From Bordetella parapertussis (GTDB taxonomy: Bacteria; Pseudomonadota; Gammaproteobacteria; Burkholderiales; Burkholderiaceae_D), in NCBI GenBank assembly GCA_945866125.1, contig CAMBFZ010000030.1, positions 1 to 32,303 of the forward strand: DNA of 32,303 nt, written 5' to 3'. The notes under the pieces were generated by a model that made no database searches, was not told the origin of the DNA, and saw only the letters and a list, made by a program, of their open reading frames with translations. A program made the position numbers and the translations under genes. Shown here in pieces: positions 14,283 through 22,023 of the stretch (position 1 is its first letter; every line of letters starts with the position of its first letter).

Positions 14283-16499
14283 ATGACGGAAATTAAAGAT
14301 ACCGAACGCGAGTTACAACTGTTTCGCCTGCGCTTGTCGGTGGCGGGTTTGGTGGTGTTCGTCTGTTTTGGTCTGTTGATGGTGCGGTTTCTCTGGTTGC
14401 AGGCGGTGCGTCACACGGAATATGCTGAGCGGGCCGAAAGTAACCGTATTTCGGTCGTGCCCGCCGTGCCCAACCGGGGTCTGATTCTGGACCGTAACGG
14501 CGTGATCCTGGCGCGGAATTTTTCCGCCTACACGCTCGAGATCACGCCATCAAAAATTGATCGTAGTCTCGATGTCGTGATTGACGAGCTTGCCGCGTTG
14601 GTCGACATCCAGTCCAAAGATCGCAAGCGCTTCAAGCGCTTGATGGAAGAGTCCAAAACTTTCGAAAGCCTGCCCATCCGCACGCGCTTATCTGACGAAG
14701 AAGTTGCCCGCTTTGCGGCGCAGCGTTACCGTTTTCCTGGCGTCGATATTCAGGCGCGTTTGTTTCGTCAGTATCCGCTTGGGCAAACCGCATCGCACAT
14801 GATCGGCTATATCGGGCGGGTCAATAAGCGTGAGTCCGAACGGCTTGAAGAAGGGGAGGATGCGGCCAACTATCGCGGCACCGACTATATCGGCAAAGAG
14901 GGGCTGGAAAAAAGCTACGAAAAAGAATTGCATGGCATCACCGGCTACGATGAAATCGAGGTCTCTGCCGGTGGTCGCGCCGTGCGCACCTTGTCGCGTA
15001 CCGCGCCTACGCCGGGTAACAACCTGATGCTCTCAGTTGATATCGAGCTGCAGAAAATTATTGAAAAAGCTTTTGGCGATCGTCGCGGCGCATTAGTGGC
15101 CATTGAGCCTGAAACAGGCGACATCCTGGCGTATGTATCGATGCCGACCTTTGATCCCAATTTGTTCGTCGAGGGCATTGATGTCAAGAGTTGGGATGAG
15201 CTCAACACCTCAATCGATCGCCCTTTGCTCAATCGCCCTCTGATCGGGACGTATCCGGCCGGGTCTACTTTCAAGCCCTACATGGCACTGGCCTCGCTCG
15301 AACTTGGTAAGCGCACACCGGAGATGGCGATTTACGATCCCGGGCATTTTTGGTTCGGCAATAACAAATTTCGGGATGACAAAGAAGGCGGACACGGCCG
15401 TGTCGATATGTATAAATCCATCGTCCAGTCCTGCAATACCTACTACTACATGTTGGCCAATGACCTGGGGATCGACGCGATCCATGATTTCATGAAGCCG
15501 TTCGGCTTTGGGCAACTCACCGGAATTGATCTCGATAACGAACGACGTGGTGTCTTGCCTTCCACCGAATGGAAGCGCAACGCGTACAAGCGGCCCGATC
15601 AGCAAAAATGGTATGCCGGAGAAACCATCTCAGTGGGGATTGGCCAAGGCTATAACTCGTTCACGCCGCTGCAGCTCGCCCATGCGATAGCTAACCTGAG
15701 CAACAATGGCGTGGTGATGAAGCCGCATCTGGTCAAGACAATGGAAGACGGCGGGACCAAAGTGCGTAAGCTGACGGTGCCGAGAGAAAGCTTCCGTATT
15801 CCACTGAAACAGGACAATATCGATTTCATCAAAGCAGCCATGATCGGTGTGACGAAAGAGGGCACCTCGGCGCGCTCATTTGTGAATGCTGGTTATGAGT
15901 CCGGCGGCAAGACGGGCACCGCGCAGGCCGTATCCATGAGCAAGAGCGTCAAATATGATGCCAGCAAAATCAACGAGCGCTTGCGTGACCATTCGCTCTA
16001 CATCGCCTTTGCGCCGGCTGACAAGCCCCGGATCGCGCTCGCTGTCATTGTCGAAAACGCAGGCTTCGGTGCAGCGGCGGCCGCACCGATTGCTCGCATG
16101 GCGATAGATTATTATTTGTTGGGTAAGCGACCGATAGAGCCAGTGGCTCCAGCGACGCCGAGTGCATCGGCTTCCGCGGCGACGCCGCCTGCCACGGCCG
16201 GTGCAGCTGTGGCAATCGTGAAGCCGAAACCAGGCGTAACGGCGGCGGCGGCATCAGCCCCTGCGTCAGCTTCACCTTCCACAACCCCAGCACCGGTGAC
16301 GATCGTAAAGCCGAAACCAGTTGCCACGCCAATGCAACTGCCTGCAGTGACTGCGCCGCCGGCTGCATCGGGCCCTGTTTTGGCGGCCCCTTCAACGTCC
16401 CCCTCTTCTGCGGCGATCGTGAAACCGAAGCCAGCCGTAAGCGTGACGCCCAACCCCGCAGCGACCGCGCCATCGGCACCTGCAAGGAGCACGCAGTGA
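14283..16499 (+). CDS. mrdA: Penicillin-binding protein 2 with an extended Ala/Pro-rich tail
   Basis: PBP2 is the class-B transpeptidase that cross-links peptidoglycan during elongation, working with RodA. After a cytoplasmic start and one membrane segment (about residues 20-40) comes the dimerisation or pedestal region with PAVPNRGLILDRNGVILARN. The transpeptidase motifs follow: Ser328-Thr-Phe-Lys331 in YPAGSTFKP, Ser383-Cys-Asn385, and Lys543-Thr-Gly545. The catalytic domain ends near residue 620, close to the usual total length of about 630. The remaining 110 or so residues are Ala/Pro/Ser-rich with three copies of IVKPKP. The family normally lacks such a tail, which would lie in the periplasm. 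The stop overlaps the mrdB start. Confidence 0.97.
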   Translation: MTEIKDTERELQLFRLRLSVAGLVVFVCFGLLMVRFLWLQAVRHTEYAERAESNRISVVPAVPNRGLILDRNGVILARNFSAYTLEITPSKIDRSLDVVIDELAALVDIQSKDRKRFKRLMEESKTFESLPIRTRLSDEEVARFAAQRYRFPGVDIQARLFRQYPLGQTASHMIGYIGRVNKRESERLEEGEDAANYRGTDYIGKEGLEKSYEKELHGITGYDEIEVSAGGRAVRTLSRTAPTPGNNLMLSVDIELQKIIEKAFGDRRGALVAIEPETGDILAYVSMPTFDPNLFVEGIDVKSWDELNTSIDRPLLNRPLIGTYPAGSTFKPYMALASLELGKRTPEMAIYDPGHFWFGNNKFRDDKEGGHGRVDMYKSIVQSCNTYYYMLANDLGIDAIHDFMKPFGFGQLTGIDLDNERRGVLPSTEWKRNAYKRPDQQKWYAGETISVGIGQGYNSFTPLQLAHAIANLSNNGVVMKPHLVKTMEDGGTKVRKLTVPRESFRIPLKQDNIDFIKAAMIGVTKEGTSARSFVNAGYESGGKTGTAQAVSMSKSVKYDASKINERLRDHSLYIAFAPADKPRIALAVIVENAGFGAAAAAPIARMAIDYYLLGKRPIEPVAPATPSASASAATPPATAGAAVAIVKPKPGVTAAAASAPASASPSTTPAPVTIVKPKPVATPMQLPAVTAPPAASGPVLAAPSTSPSSAAIVKPKPAVSVTPNPAATAPSAPARSTQ
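16215..16434 (+). repeat. Three IVKPKP-encoding repeats in the PBP2 tail
   Basis: Near-identical 19-base units at 16215-16233, 16302-16320 and 16416-16434 encode IVKPKP at residues 645, 674 and 712. The units differ at one to three third-codon positions, and the spacers of 68 and 95 bases encode Ala/Pro/Ser-rich sequence. Confidence 0.85.
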
Positions 16500-17617
16500 T
16501 CGGCATGATGGATAACGGACGCGTTGGCCTGCTTGCCTCCTTGCGATGTCGTTTTTTTATTTTTGATCGCTCGTTGGCTATTATTCTTGCGCTCATTCTG
16601 TTGTTGGGTTGTCTGGCCGTTTCTTCGGCGGCGATGAATTTCCCCGGACGTTTTGAAGGGCATCTGCGCAATATCCTTGCTGGTATTGTTGTCATGTGGG
16701 TGGCCGCGATGATCCCGCCCCAAAAACTCATGCGTCTCGCTTTGCCGCTTTATGTCGTTGGAGTGGCGCTTCTGGTTGGCGTGGCGGTCTTTGGGCTGAT
16801 CAAAAATGGCGCGCGGCGCTGGATTAATATTGGCGTAATTATTCAGCCTTCGGAAATCATGAAAATTGCGTTGCCGTTGACGCTCGCGTGGTTTTTCCAA
16901 AAGCGCGAAGGCATGATTCGCTGGAAGGATTTTCTTATCGCTGGCATTCTGCTGGCATTACCGGTTGGCCTGATCATGCGTCAGCCGGATCTGGGCACCG
17001 CGATCCTGGTGACCTCGGCCGGTTTTTTTGTCATTTTCCTCGCCGGGCTATCCTGGCGCCTGATTATTGGTCTGGGGGTCGCGGGCGTAGCCAGTTTGCC
17101 GCTGGTGTGGGGTTTGCTGCATGACTATCAACGCAACCGGATCATGACTTTGTTAGATCCAACTTCCGATCCTTTGGGTAAGGGATTTCACATTATTCAA
17201 TCGACCATTGCGATTGGCTCGGGCGGGTTGATCGGTAAAGGCTGGCTCAATGGCACGCAGTCACATCTTGAATTCATCCCGGAGCGCACCACGGACTTTA
17301 TCTTTGCCGTATTTTCCGAAGAATTCGGTTTGCTAGGCAATGGTGTGTTGTTGGTGCTTTATCTGCTCCTGATTGGACGCGGCTTAATTATTGCCGCCAA
17401 TGCGCCGACGCTGTTCACACGTTTGCTGGCGGGCGCACTGACCTTGTCGATTTTTACCTATGCCTTTGTAAATATGGGCATGGTGAGTGGGATTTTGCCG
17501 GTGGTCGGCGTGCCGCTGCCGTTCATCAGTTACGGCGGTACCGCATTTGTTACGCTTAGTCTCGGGATAGGTATCCTGATGAGCATACAGCGGCATCGTA
17601 CACTCGTGCAGACCTGA
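16496..17617 (+). CDS. mrdB: Peptidoglycan glycosyltransferase RodA
   Basis: RodA is the SEDS-family polymerase that makes glycan strands from lipid II during elongation, paired with PBP2. The 373-residue protein has about ten membrane segments and the family blocks GARRWINIG, IQPSEIMKIALPL, LIMRQPDLGTAILV, FIPERTTDFIFAVFSEEFG, and VGVPLPFISYGGTA near the end. The Asp in QPDLGT is the conserved SEDS residue associated with activity. A GTG start at 16496 is supported by AAGGAG six bases upstream (16484-16489); ATGs at 16505 and 16508 lie too far from that site. It overlaps mrdA by four bases (GTGA) and leads into rlpA after 14 bases. Confidence 0.96.
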   Translation: MIGMMDNGRVGLLASLRCRFFIFDRSLAIILALILLLGCLAVSSAAMNFPGRFEGHLRNILAGIVVMWVAAMIPPQKLMRLALPLYVVGVALLVGVAVFGLIKNGARRWINIGVIIQPSEIMKIALPLTLAWFFQKREGMIRWKDFLIAGILLALPVGLIMRQPDLGTAILVTSAGFFVIFLAGLSWRLIIGLGVAGVASLPLVWGLLHDYQRNRIMTLLDPTSDPLGKGFHIIQSTIAIGSGGLIGKGWLNGTQSHLEFIPERTTDFIFAVFSEEFGLLGNGVLLVLYLLLIGRGLIIAANAPTLFTRLLAGALTLSIFTYAFVNMGMVSGILPVVGVPLPFISYGGTAFVTLSLGIGILMSIQRHRTLVQT

Positions 17618-17631
17618 TTCTGCAGAAAGCG

Positions 17632-18663
17632 ATGCGCATGCCGACCCCTAAGCCGCTGCACCTCGCTTGCGCCGATCGCCTCTCCGTCGTCTGGATTTTT
17701 TTGCTCAGCTTAGGTGGCTGCGCCAGCGTTGACATGTCCGTGCGTGAGCCAAATCCACCTGTGGCCAAGCCGGTCACGCGGGATCTGCCCCCGCCCAAAG
17801 TCGCGATGCAGACCCCTGTTGCACCGACCTCCCCTGCTGGGGCCGCCACGCGGCGCGGCGGCTATTATCTGGATGACGGGCCGGATGCACAGATACCCGA
17901 AGGTTTGCTCGATACCCCGGATGCTGAGCCGCGTGTGGAGCCTTTTGCCAAAGGACCGCTCAAGCCTTATTCAATATTCGAAAAAACGTATATCCCCATT
18001 ACTGACCAGCGTCCGTTTGTTCAGCGGGGTCGGGGCAGCTGGTACGGCAAAAAATTCCACGGTCAGCGTACGGCGTCGGGCGAGATTTACAACATGTACA
18101 AAATGACGGCCGCGCATCCGACCTTGCCCATTCCCTCTTACGTGCGGGTGACTAATCTGCGTAATGGCAAACAAGTCATCGTGCGCGTGAATGATCGCGG
18201 TCCCTTTCATTCGGAGCGGATTATTGATCTATCGTATACGGCGGCGCTGAAGCTGGGGTACATCAATAGTGGTAGCAGTGAACTCGAAGTCGAGCGCTTG
18301 CTGCCGGAAGATATCGCACGTTTGAATGCGGAAAAACGAACCCCGGCACTCGAGCTTGCGCTGCCTGATGAAATGGACGTGATCGCCCGTCTTGCCATGA
18401 GCGGCAGCGGCGCGCAAGTGGCTGCTGAGACCGGCGGTTTTTATTTACAGTTTGGTGCGTACACGCAGCGCAGCAATGCGCAAGCGATGCTGGAGCGACT
18501 TGTCAATGGCTGGCCGGCCGAAATGCCGACACCAAGTGTGGTGCAAAGCAAGGGGCTCTACCGACTTCATAGTGGTCCGTTTGCGATACGCGAAGAGGCT
18601 GACTTGGCGGTGCGACAGTTGCAATCGGCTGCGCAGATCCGTGCGACGGTGGTGCAAAAGTAA
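17632..18663 (+). CDS. rlpA: RlpA-like septal lipoprotein
   Basis: RlpA is an outer-membrane lipoprotein that in Pseudomonas cuts glycan strands lacking stem peptides. The 343-residue product has a lipoprotein signal (lipobox LGGC, Cys near residue 27), a long Pro-rich linker, a double-psi beta-barrel domain (about residues 130-220: GRGSWYGKKFHGQRTASGE, VRVNDRGPFHSERIIDLS), and a C-terminal SPOR domain (about 267-343) that binds denuded septal glycan. Of the Glu/Asp/His trio reported for the Pseudomonas enzyme, Glu151 and His162 are present but the middle Asp position is Asn154. It ends two bases from the convergent rsmI stop. Confidence 0.93.
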   Translation: MRMPTPKPLHLACADRLSVVWIFLLSLGGCASVDMSVREPNPPVAKPVTRDLPPPKVAMQTPVAPTSPAGAATRRGGYYLDDGPDAQIPEGLLDTPDAEPRVEPFAKGPLKPYSIFEKTYIPITDQRPFVQRGRGSWYGKKFHGQRTASGEIYNMYKMTAAHPTLPIPSYVRVTNLRNGKQVIVRVNDRGPFHSERIIDLSYTAALKLGYINSGSSELEVERLLPEDIARLNAEKRTPALELALPDEMDVIARLAMSGSGAQVAAETGGFYLQFGAYTQRSNAQAMLERLVNGWPAEMPTPSVVQSKGLYRLHSGPFAIREEADLAVRQLQSAAQIRATVVQK

Positions 18664-18665
18664 GG

Positions 18666-19586
18666 CTAGGAGCGGGCTTGCTCGAGTGTCAAAGCCAGCG
18701 CATACAAATTATTTTTCTTTTGTCCCGTAATCTGCGCAGTGAGTGCTGCCGCCTGGCTGACCGAACACGTCTCCAGCAGAATGGCAAGAATGCGCTCTGC
18801 TTCTTGCATCTGTGCATCGGTTGACGCGACTGGCGCACCTTCGACGATTAATACAAATTCGCCGCGCTGATGATTGGGGTCGGCATCCAGCCACGCGCTT
18901 GCCTCGCCGAGTCTGCAGCGATGGATTTGTTCGAATAGCTTCGTTAGTTCGCGCGCCAGCACAATCTGTCGGTCCGGCCCGAAGGCGAGCGAAAGTGCGT
19001 TGACCGTCTCCACGATTCGGTGCGGGGCCTCATAAAAAATCAGCGTGGCGGGCATCTGATTGAGCGCCGCCAGTGCGATGTCGCGCTGGCGCGTTTTGGC
19101 GGGTAAAAATCCGGCAAAATAAAACTGGTCCGAGAAGAGTCCAGCCGCACATAATGCGGTGATGGCAGCAGACGCACCAGGAATGGGAATCACACGAAAA
19201 CCTGCTGTTAGTACAGCGTCCACGATGCGCGCACCGGGGTCGGAGATTGCAGGTGTGCCGGCATCTGAAACTAGCGCAATGCGCTCACCATTGTGCAGGC
19301 GTTGGATAATTTTTTCGGTTACTTCGCGCTCGTTATGCTGATGTGCTGCGAACAATTTATTGGTGATGCCGTAGCGAGACAATAGCTGGGCAGTATTGCG
19401 CGTATCTTCACAGCCGATTGCATCAACCATGCTCAGCATCCTGAGCGCGCGCAGGCTGATGTCGGCGATGTTGCCGATCGGCGTGGCGAGTACGTACAAC
19501 GTCGCCGGCGCCAAAGTTTGGCGAAACAGTTCTTCGGCAATCGATGCAATGCTGGCGTCAAGAGAAGACGATGGAGGCTGTGTCAT
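18666..19586 (-). CDS. rsmI: 16S rRNA 2'-O-ribose C1402 methyltransferase
   Basis: RsmI methylates the ribose of C1402 in the ribosomal P site. It is a tetrapyrrole-methylase-fold protein with the family blocks LYVLATPIGNIADISLRAL, CEDTRNTAQLLSRYGI, LVSDAGTPAISDPGARIVD, and IPGASAAITALCAAGL. At 306 residues it is slightly longer than average because of an N-terminal extension of about 28 residues; a later start is possible. It diverges from yraN across 96 bases and converges on rlpA. In E. coli the same gene (yraL) lies beside lpoA, yraN, diaA and dolP, and here that order is kept except for lpoA. Confidence 0.95.
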   Translation of the reverse strand: MTQPPSSSLDASIASIAEELFRQTLAPATLYVLATPIGNIADISLRALRMLSMVDAIGCEDTRNTAQLLSRYGITNKLFAAHQHNEREVTEKIIQRLHNGERIALVSDAGTPAISDPGARIVDAVLTAGFRVIPIPGASAAITALCAAGLFSDQFYFAGFLPAKTRQRDIALAALNQMPATLIFYEAPHRIVETVNALSLAFGPDRQIVLARELTKLFEQIHRCRLGEASAWLDADPNHQRGEFVLIVEGAPVASTDAQMQEAERILAILLETCSVSQAAALTAQITGQKKNNLYALALTLEQARS

Positions 19587-19682
19587 CCGGATTTATGATG
19601 AAAAAATGCAAGGCCGTGTTGTCTTACCGGGGTCATATGTTGAGATCATTGTACAGAATGGCGTCGCCTGCGACGACAGATC

Positions 19683-20051
19683 ATGCCTAATTCGCCGACC
19701 ACCAAGCGTCCCGGCACATCGGTCTGCGGCGCCGCAGCCGAAGCACGAGCGCTGGCTTTTTTGCAGCAGCAGGGACTGACTTTGGTGCAGCAGAATTTTT
19801 CTTGTCGATGGGGTGAGATCGATCTGATCCTGCGCGATCAGGAGACTTTGGTGTTTGTCGAAGTCCGCCAGCGCAGCAGTGCCCGTTTTGGTGGTGCTGC
19901 GGCGAGCGTCAGCGCTGGCAAGCAGGCTAAACTTTGGCGCACGGCGGAGGTGTATCTGCAACGGATCAGACGCATCCCTGTTTGCCGATTTGATCTGATT
20001 GCCATCGATGGCGACCAACTGGAATGGATGCGACACATCCTTACCCGCTGA
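19683..20051 (+). CDS. yraN: UPF0102 family protein YraN
   Basis: YraN is a small protein with a predicted nuclease-like fold of the Holliday-junction resolvase type; its role is not settled. The 122-residue product carries the family core: GAAAEARALAFLQQQGLTLV, the acidic motif WGEIDLILRDQETLVFVEVR with the putative metal residues (Glu, Asp, and the Glu-x-Arg pair), and GKQAKLWRTAEVYL. In most homologues the last acidic motif is followed by Lys or Arg, then SxxFG; here it reads RQRSSARFGG. It is followed by diaA after 46 bases. Confidence 0.92.
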   Translation: MPNSPTTKRPGTSVCGAAAEARALAFLQQQGLTLVQQNFSCRWGEIDLILRDQETLVFVEVRQRSSARFGGAAASVSAGKQAKLWRTAEVYLQRIRRIPVCRFDLIAIDGDQLEWMRHILTR

Positions 20052-20058
20052 CGATTCG

Positions 20059-20087
20059 TGCTGTAAGAACAGCATAACCTCTATAAT
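20059..20087 (+). promoter_or_regulatory. Promoter-like site with dyad before diaA
   Basis: A perfect -10 hexamer TATAAT lies at 20082-20087. In its -35 and spacer region sits a perfect dyad TGCTGT-AAGA-ACAGCA (20059-20074). No consensus -35 is present, so the dyad could be an activator or repressor site. The predicted start of RNA, near 20094, is only about four bases before the diaA ATG. Confidence 0.5.
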
Positions 20088-20097
20088 CTCTATCGAC

Positions 20098-20691
20098 ATG
20101 ATTAAGCAACGCATACTCGGTCACTTTCAGCAAAGCGCCGAATTAAAAATGCAATCCGCGGCCACGTTGGCGGCGCCCATTGCTGCTGCGGTCGAGTTAA
20201 TGTTTACGGCGCTCTCTAATGGCAATCGTATTTTCGCTTGCGGCGATGGAGGTTCGGCTGCAGAGTGCTGCTATTTCGCGGCGCAACTCGTCGGTTGCTT
20301 TGAGCGTGAGCGCTTGCCGCTGCCGGCGATGGCCTTGACGACGGATTGCTCTATCATGAGCGGCATTGGCGAAAACGGTGAAGGTAAAGCGGTCTATGCC
20401 AGACAAATACAGGCTTTTGGTCAGTCGGGCGACGTACTGCTGGTGATGTCTGCGTCGGGTAATGCGCCTGATGTTGTCGCTGCGATGGAGGCAGCCTCTG
20501 AGCGCGATATGCGTGTTGTGGCGGTGACGGGCAAAGGCGGTGGTGTGATGGCGTCCTTGCTCAGTGAGGATGATGTGTCTATTTGCGTGCCACATGATCG
20601 CAACGCGCGTATTCGTGAAGTTAATAGTTTAATTATTCATTGTTTATGTGACGGCATTGACGTCGCACTTTTTGGAGGAGATGCTGAATGA
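20098..20691 (+). CDS. diaA: DiaA-like SIS-domain protein
   Basis: DiaA is a tetrameric sugar-isomerase-fold protein that binds DnaA and promotes timely replication initiation in E. coli. The 197-residue product resembles both DiaA and phosphoheptose isomerase (GmhA). Several points favour DiaA: the neighbourhood matches E. coli yraO, and the C-terminal Leu191-Phe192 matches the Leu190/Phe191 pair linked to DnaA binding. The GmhA metal and catalytic residues are mostly replaced: Tyr59 for His61, Gln63 for Glu65, Arg173 for Gln172, with only His181 kept. The phosphosugar loop reads CGDGGSAAE, not the usual GNGGSAAD. ATG 20098 is used; an upstream extension in the same frame overlaps yraN and is unlike the family. 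The stop overlaps dolP. Confidence 0.85.
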   Translation: MIKQRILGHFQQSAELKMQSAATLAAPIAAAVELMFTALSNGNRIFACGDGGSAAECCYFAAQLVGCFERERLPLPAMALTTDCSIMSGIGENGEGKAVYARQIQAFGQSGDVLLVMSASGNAPDVVAAMEAASERDMRVVAVTGKGGGVMASLLSEDDVSICVPHDRNARIREVNSLIIHCLCDGIDVALFGGDAE

Positions 20692-21380
20692 AACCAGTTT
20701 TATCTGTGTCCGTGGTGTCGGGTCAGCAGTACGCGCGCCTGCGTCGTCCGCTTGCTGCTATCGTATTGGGTGCGACGCTTGCGCTGAGCCTGCAAGGCTG
20801 TGTTGGCCTGATCGTTGGCGGAACCGTGATGGGAACACTGAGCGCCATCGACCGCCGCACGCTGGGCACCCAGACAGACGATGCCAACATCGTGCTCAAA
20901 GCGACCGGCCGCGCTGCCAAGATCACGGGCGACGCCGGTCGTGTCAGCGTCACGAGTTTTAATCACCGGGTTTTGTTGACCGGCGAAGTCAGAGACCAGG
21001 AAACAAAAACCGAGGTCGAGCAGCAAATCGCCACTATTGATACTGTGAAATCGATTGAAAACGATCTGGTAATCGCACCTGTGTCGAGCCTTAGCACGCG
21101 GTCTAATGATGTTTTAATTTCGGGCAAGGTGAAGGCCGCGATCATTGACACTAAAGATTTGTATGTCAATGCGTTCAAAGTACATACCGATCGAGGTGTC
21201 GTTTATCTGATGGGGAGAGTTACCCAGCGCGAGGGGAAGCTTGCCGGTGAAGTCGCGCGTAACGCTGCAAGCGATATCAAGAAGGTCGTCAAATTGTTTG
21301 ACTATATTAGCGAAGAAGACCTGAACGAAATTAACAAAGCCAGTGGCGAGAAAAAAGCGCCGGACCAAAAAGCCAACTAA
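20688..21380 (+). CDS. dolP: Two-BON-domain outer-membrane lipoprotein (DolP/YraP-like)
   Basis: DolP is a lipoprotein of the outer membrane that localises to division sites and supports envelope integrity. The 230-residue product has a long N-terminus, then a lipobox LQGC (Cys near residue 38), the conserved GTVMGTLSAIDRRTLGTQTD, and two BON domains (about residues 70-125 and 148-200), each with the typical VLLTGEV or VYLMGRV strand. The tail is charged. Its ATG overlaps the diaA stop, and GGAGGAG precedes it at good distance, inside diaA. The charged tail after the second BON domain extends past the E. coli form. A hairpin follows the stop. Confidence 0.9.
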   Translation: MKPVLSVSVVSGQQYARLRRPLAAIVLGATLALSLQGCVGLIVGGTVMGTLSAIDRRTLGTQTDDANIVLKATGRAAKITGDAGRVSVTSFNHRVLLTGEVRDQETKTEVEQQIATIDTVKSIENDLVIAPVSSLSTRSNDVLISGKVKAAIIDTKDLYVNAFKVHTDRGVVYLMGRVTQREGKLAGEVARNAASDIKKVVKLFDYISEEDLNEINKASGEKKAPDQKAN

Positions 21381-21390
21381 GCAACCATAT

Positions 21391-21412
21391 CCGCCCTCTT
21401 TCATGAGGGCGG
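21391..21412 (+). terminator. Hairpin after dolP, probable terminator
   Basis: CCGCCCTC (21391-21398) and GAGGGCGG (21405-21412) form a perfect 8-bp stem with a six-base loop, ten bases after the dolP stop. The following CGTTACATTT is a weak U-tract, so termination may be partial. Confidence 0.6.
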
Positions 21413-21447
21413 CGTTACATTTGTGCAGTCTGCGCCGCCGAATTTAC

Positions 21448-21453
21448 TATAAT
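21448..21453 (+). promoter_or_regulatory. -10 element before the thioredoxin-like gene
   Basis: A perfect TATAAT lies 32 bases before the ATG at 21486. The nearest -35-like sequence, TTGTGC (21421-21426), is 21 bases away, longer than ideal, so only the -10 is claimed. Confidence 0.55.
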
Positions 21454-21485
21454 GCGGGCTTGCTTATTATCTCGCCCTGCACATC

Positions 21486-22013
21486 ATGACGAAATCTTCA
21501 TCCCGCTACCCTACCGGCCTGAGCCTGATCAAAAGTATGAGCTTGCTCGCGCTGCTTGGTTTGGCCTTGCTGGCCGCGCTGTCTTTGTTTAAAAAAGAAG
21601 CGGCCCCTGCGGTCACGTTCAACACCCTAAGCGGCGAACACATTACGGCCGCGTCACTGCATGGGAAAGTCGTGCTGGTTAATTTTTGGGCGACGAGTTG
21701 CAGTACCTGTGTGCAGGAAATGCCCCAGATGGTAGAGACTTACAACAAATATCAGCAGCGCGGATTGGAGTTTGTTGCGGTAGCGATGAGCTATGACCCG
21801 CCAGACTATGTGCGCAACTTTGCGCAGACGCGCGCGCTGCCATTTAAGGTTGCGCTCGATAGCGATGGCAACATTGCCCAACAATTTGGTGATGTGAAGC
21901 TCACGCCTACCACCTTCCTGATCGACAAAAACGGTAACGTCCTCAAACGTTTTGTCGGCATTCCGGAATTCCCAGCACTGCACAAGATGGTAGAAGACGC
22001 GCTAGCCGCTTGA
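21486..22013 (+). CDS. Membrane-anchored TlpA-like thioredoxin
   Basis: This 175-residue protein has one N-terminal membrane segment (about residues 14-35) and a periplasmic thioredoxin fold of the TlpA/ResA type. The redox motif is Cys72-Ser-Thr-Cys75 in FWATSCSTCVQEMP, and the cis-proline appears in LTPTTFLID. Such proteins reduce disulfides in the periplasm, for example in cytochrome c maturation, but the partner here is unknown: no cytochrome gene is near. The CSTC active site is unlike the CPxC of most relatives, as is common in betaproteobacterial homologues. It has its own -10 element and converges on lipA with ten bases between stops. Confidence 0.88.
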   Translation: MTKSSSRYPTGLSLIKSMSLLALLGLALLAALSLFKKEAAPAVTFNTLSGEHITAASLHGKVVLVNFWATSCSTCVQEMPQMVETYNKYQQRGLEFVAVAMSYDPPDYVRNFAQTRALPFKVALDSDGNIAQQFGDVKLTPTTFLIDKNGNVLKRFVGIPEFPALHKMVEDALAA

Positions 22014-22023
22014 TCGTTTGTTG

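Noticed and set aside
16045..16900. Long minus-strand open frames across the mrdA-mrdB junction
   Set aside because: They are opposite the Ala/Pro repeat tail and a clear RodA gene; the composition explains the lack of stops.
20059..20074. LexA box before diaA
   Set aside because: The CTGT and ACAG halves are only four bases apart; LexA sites need eight.
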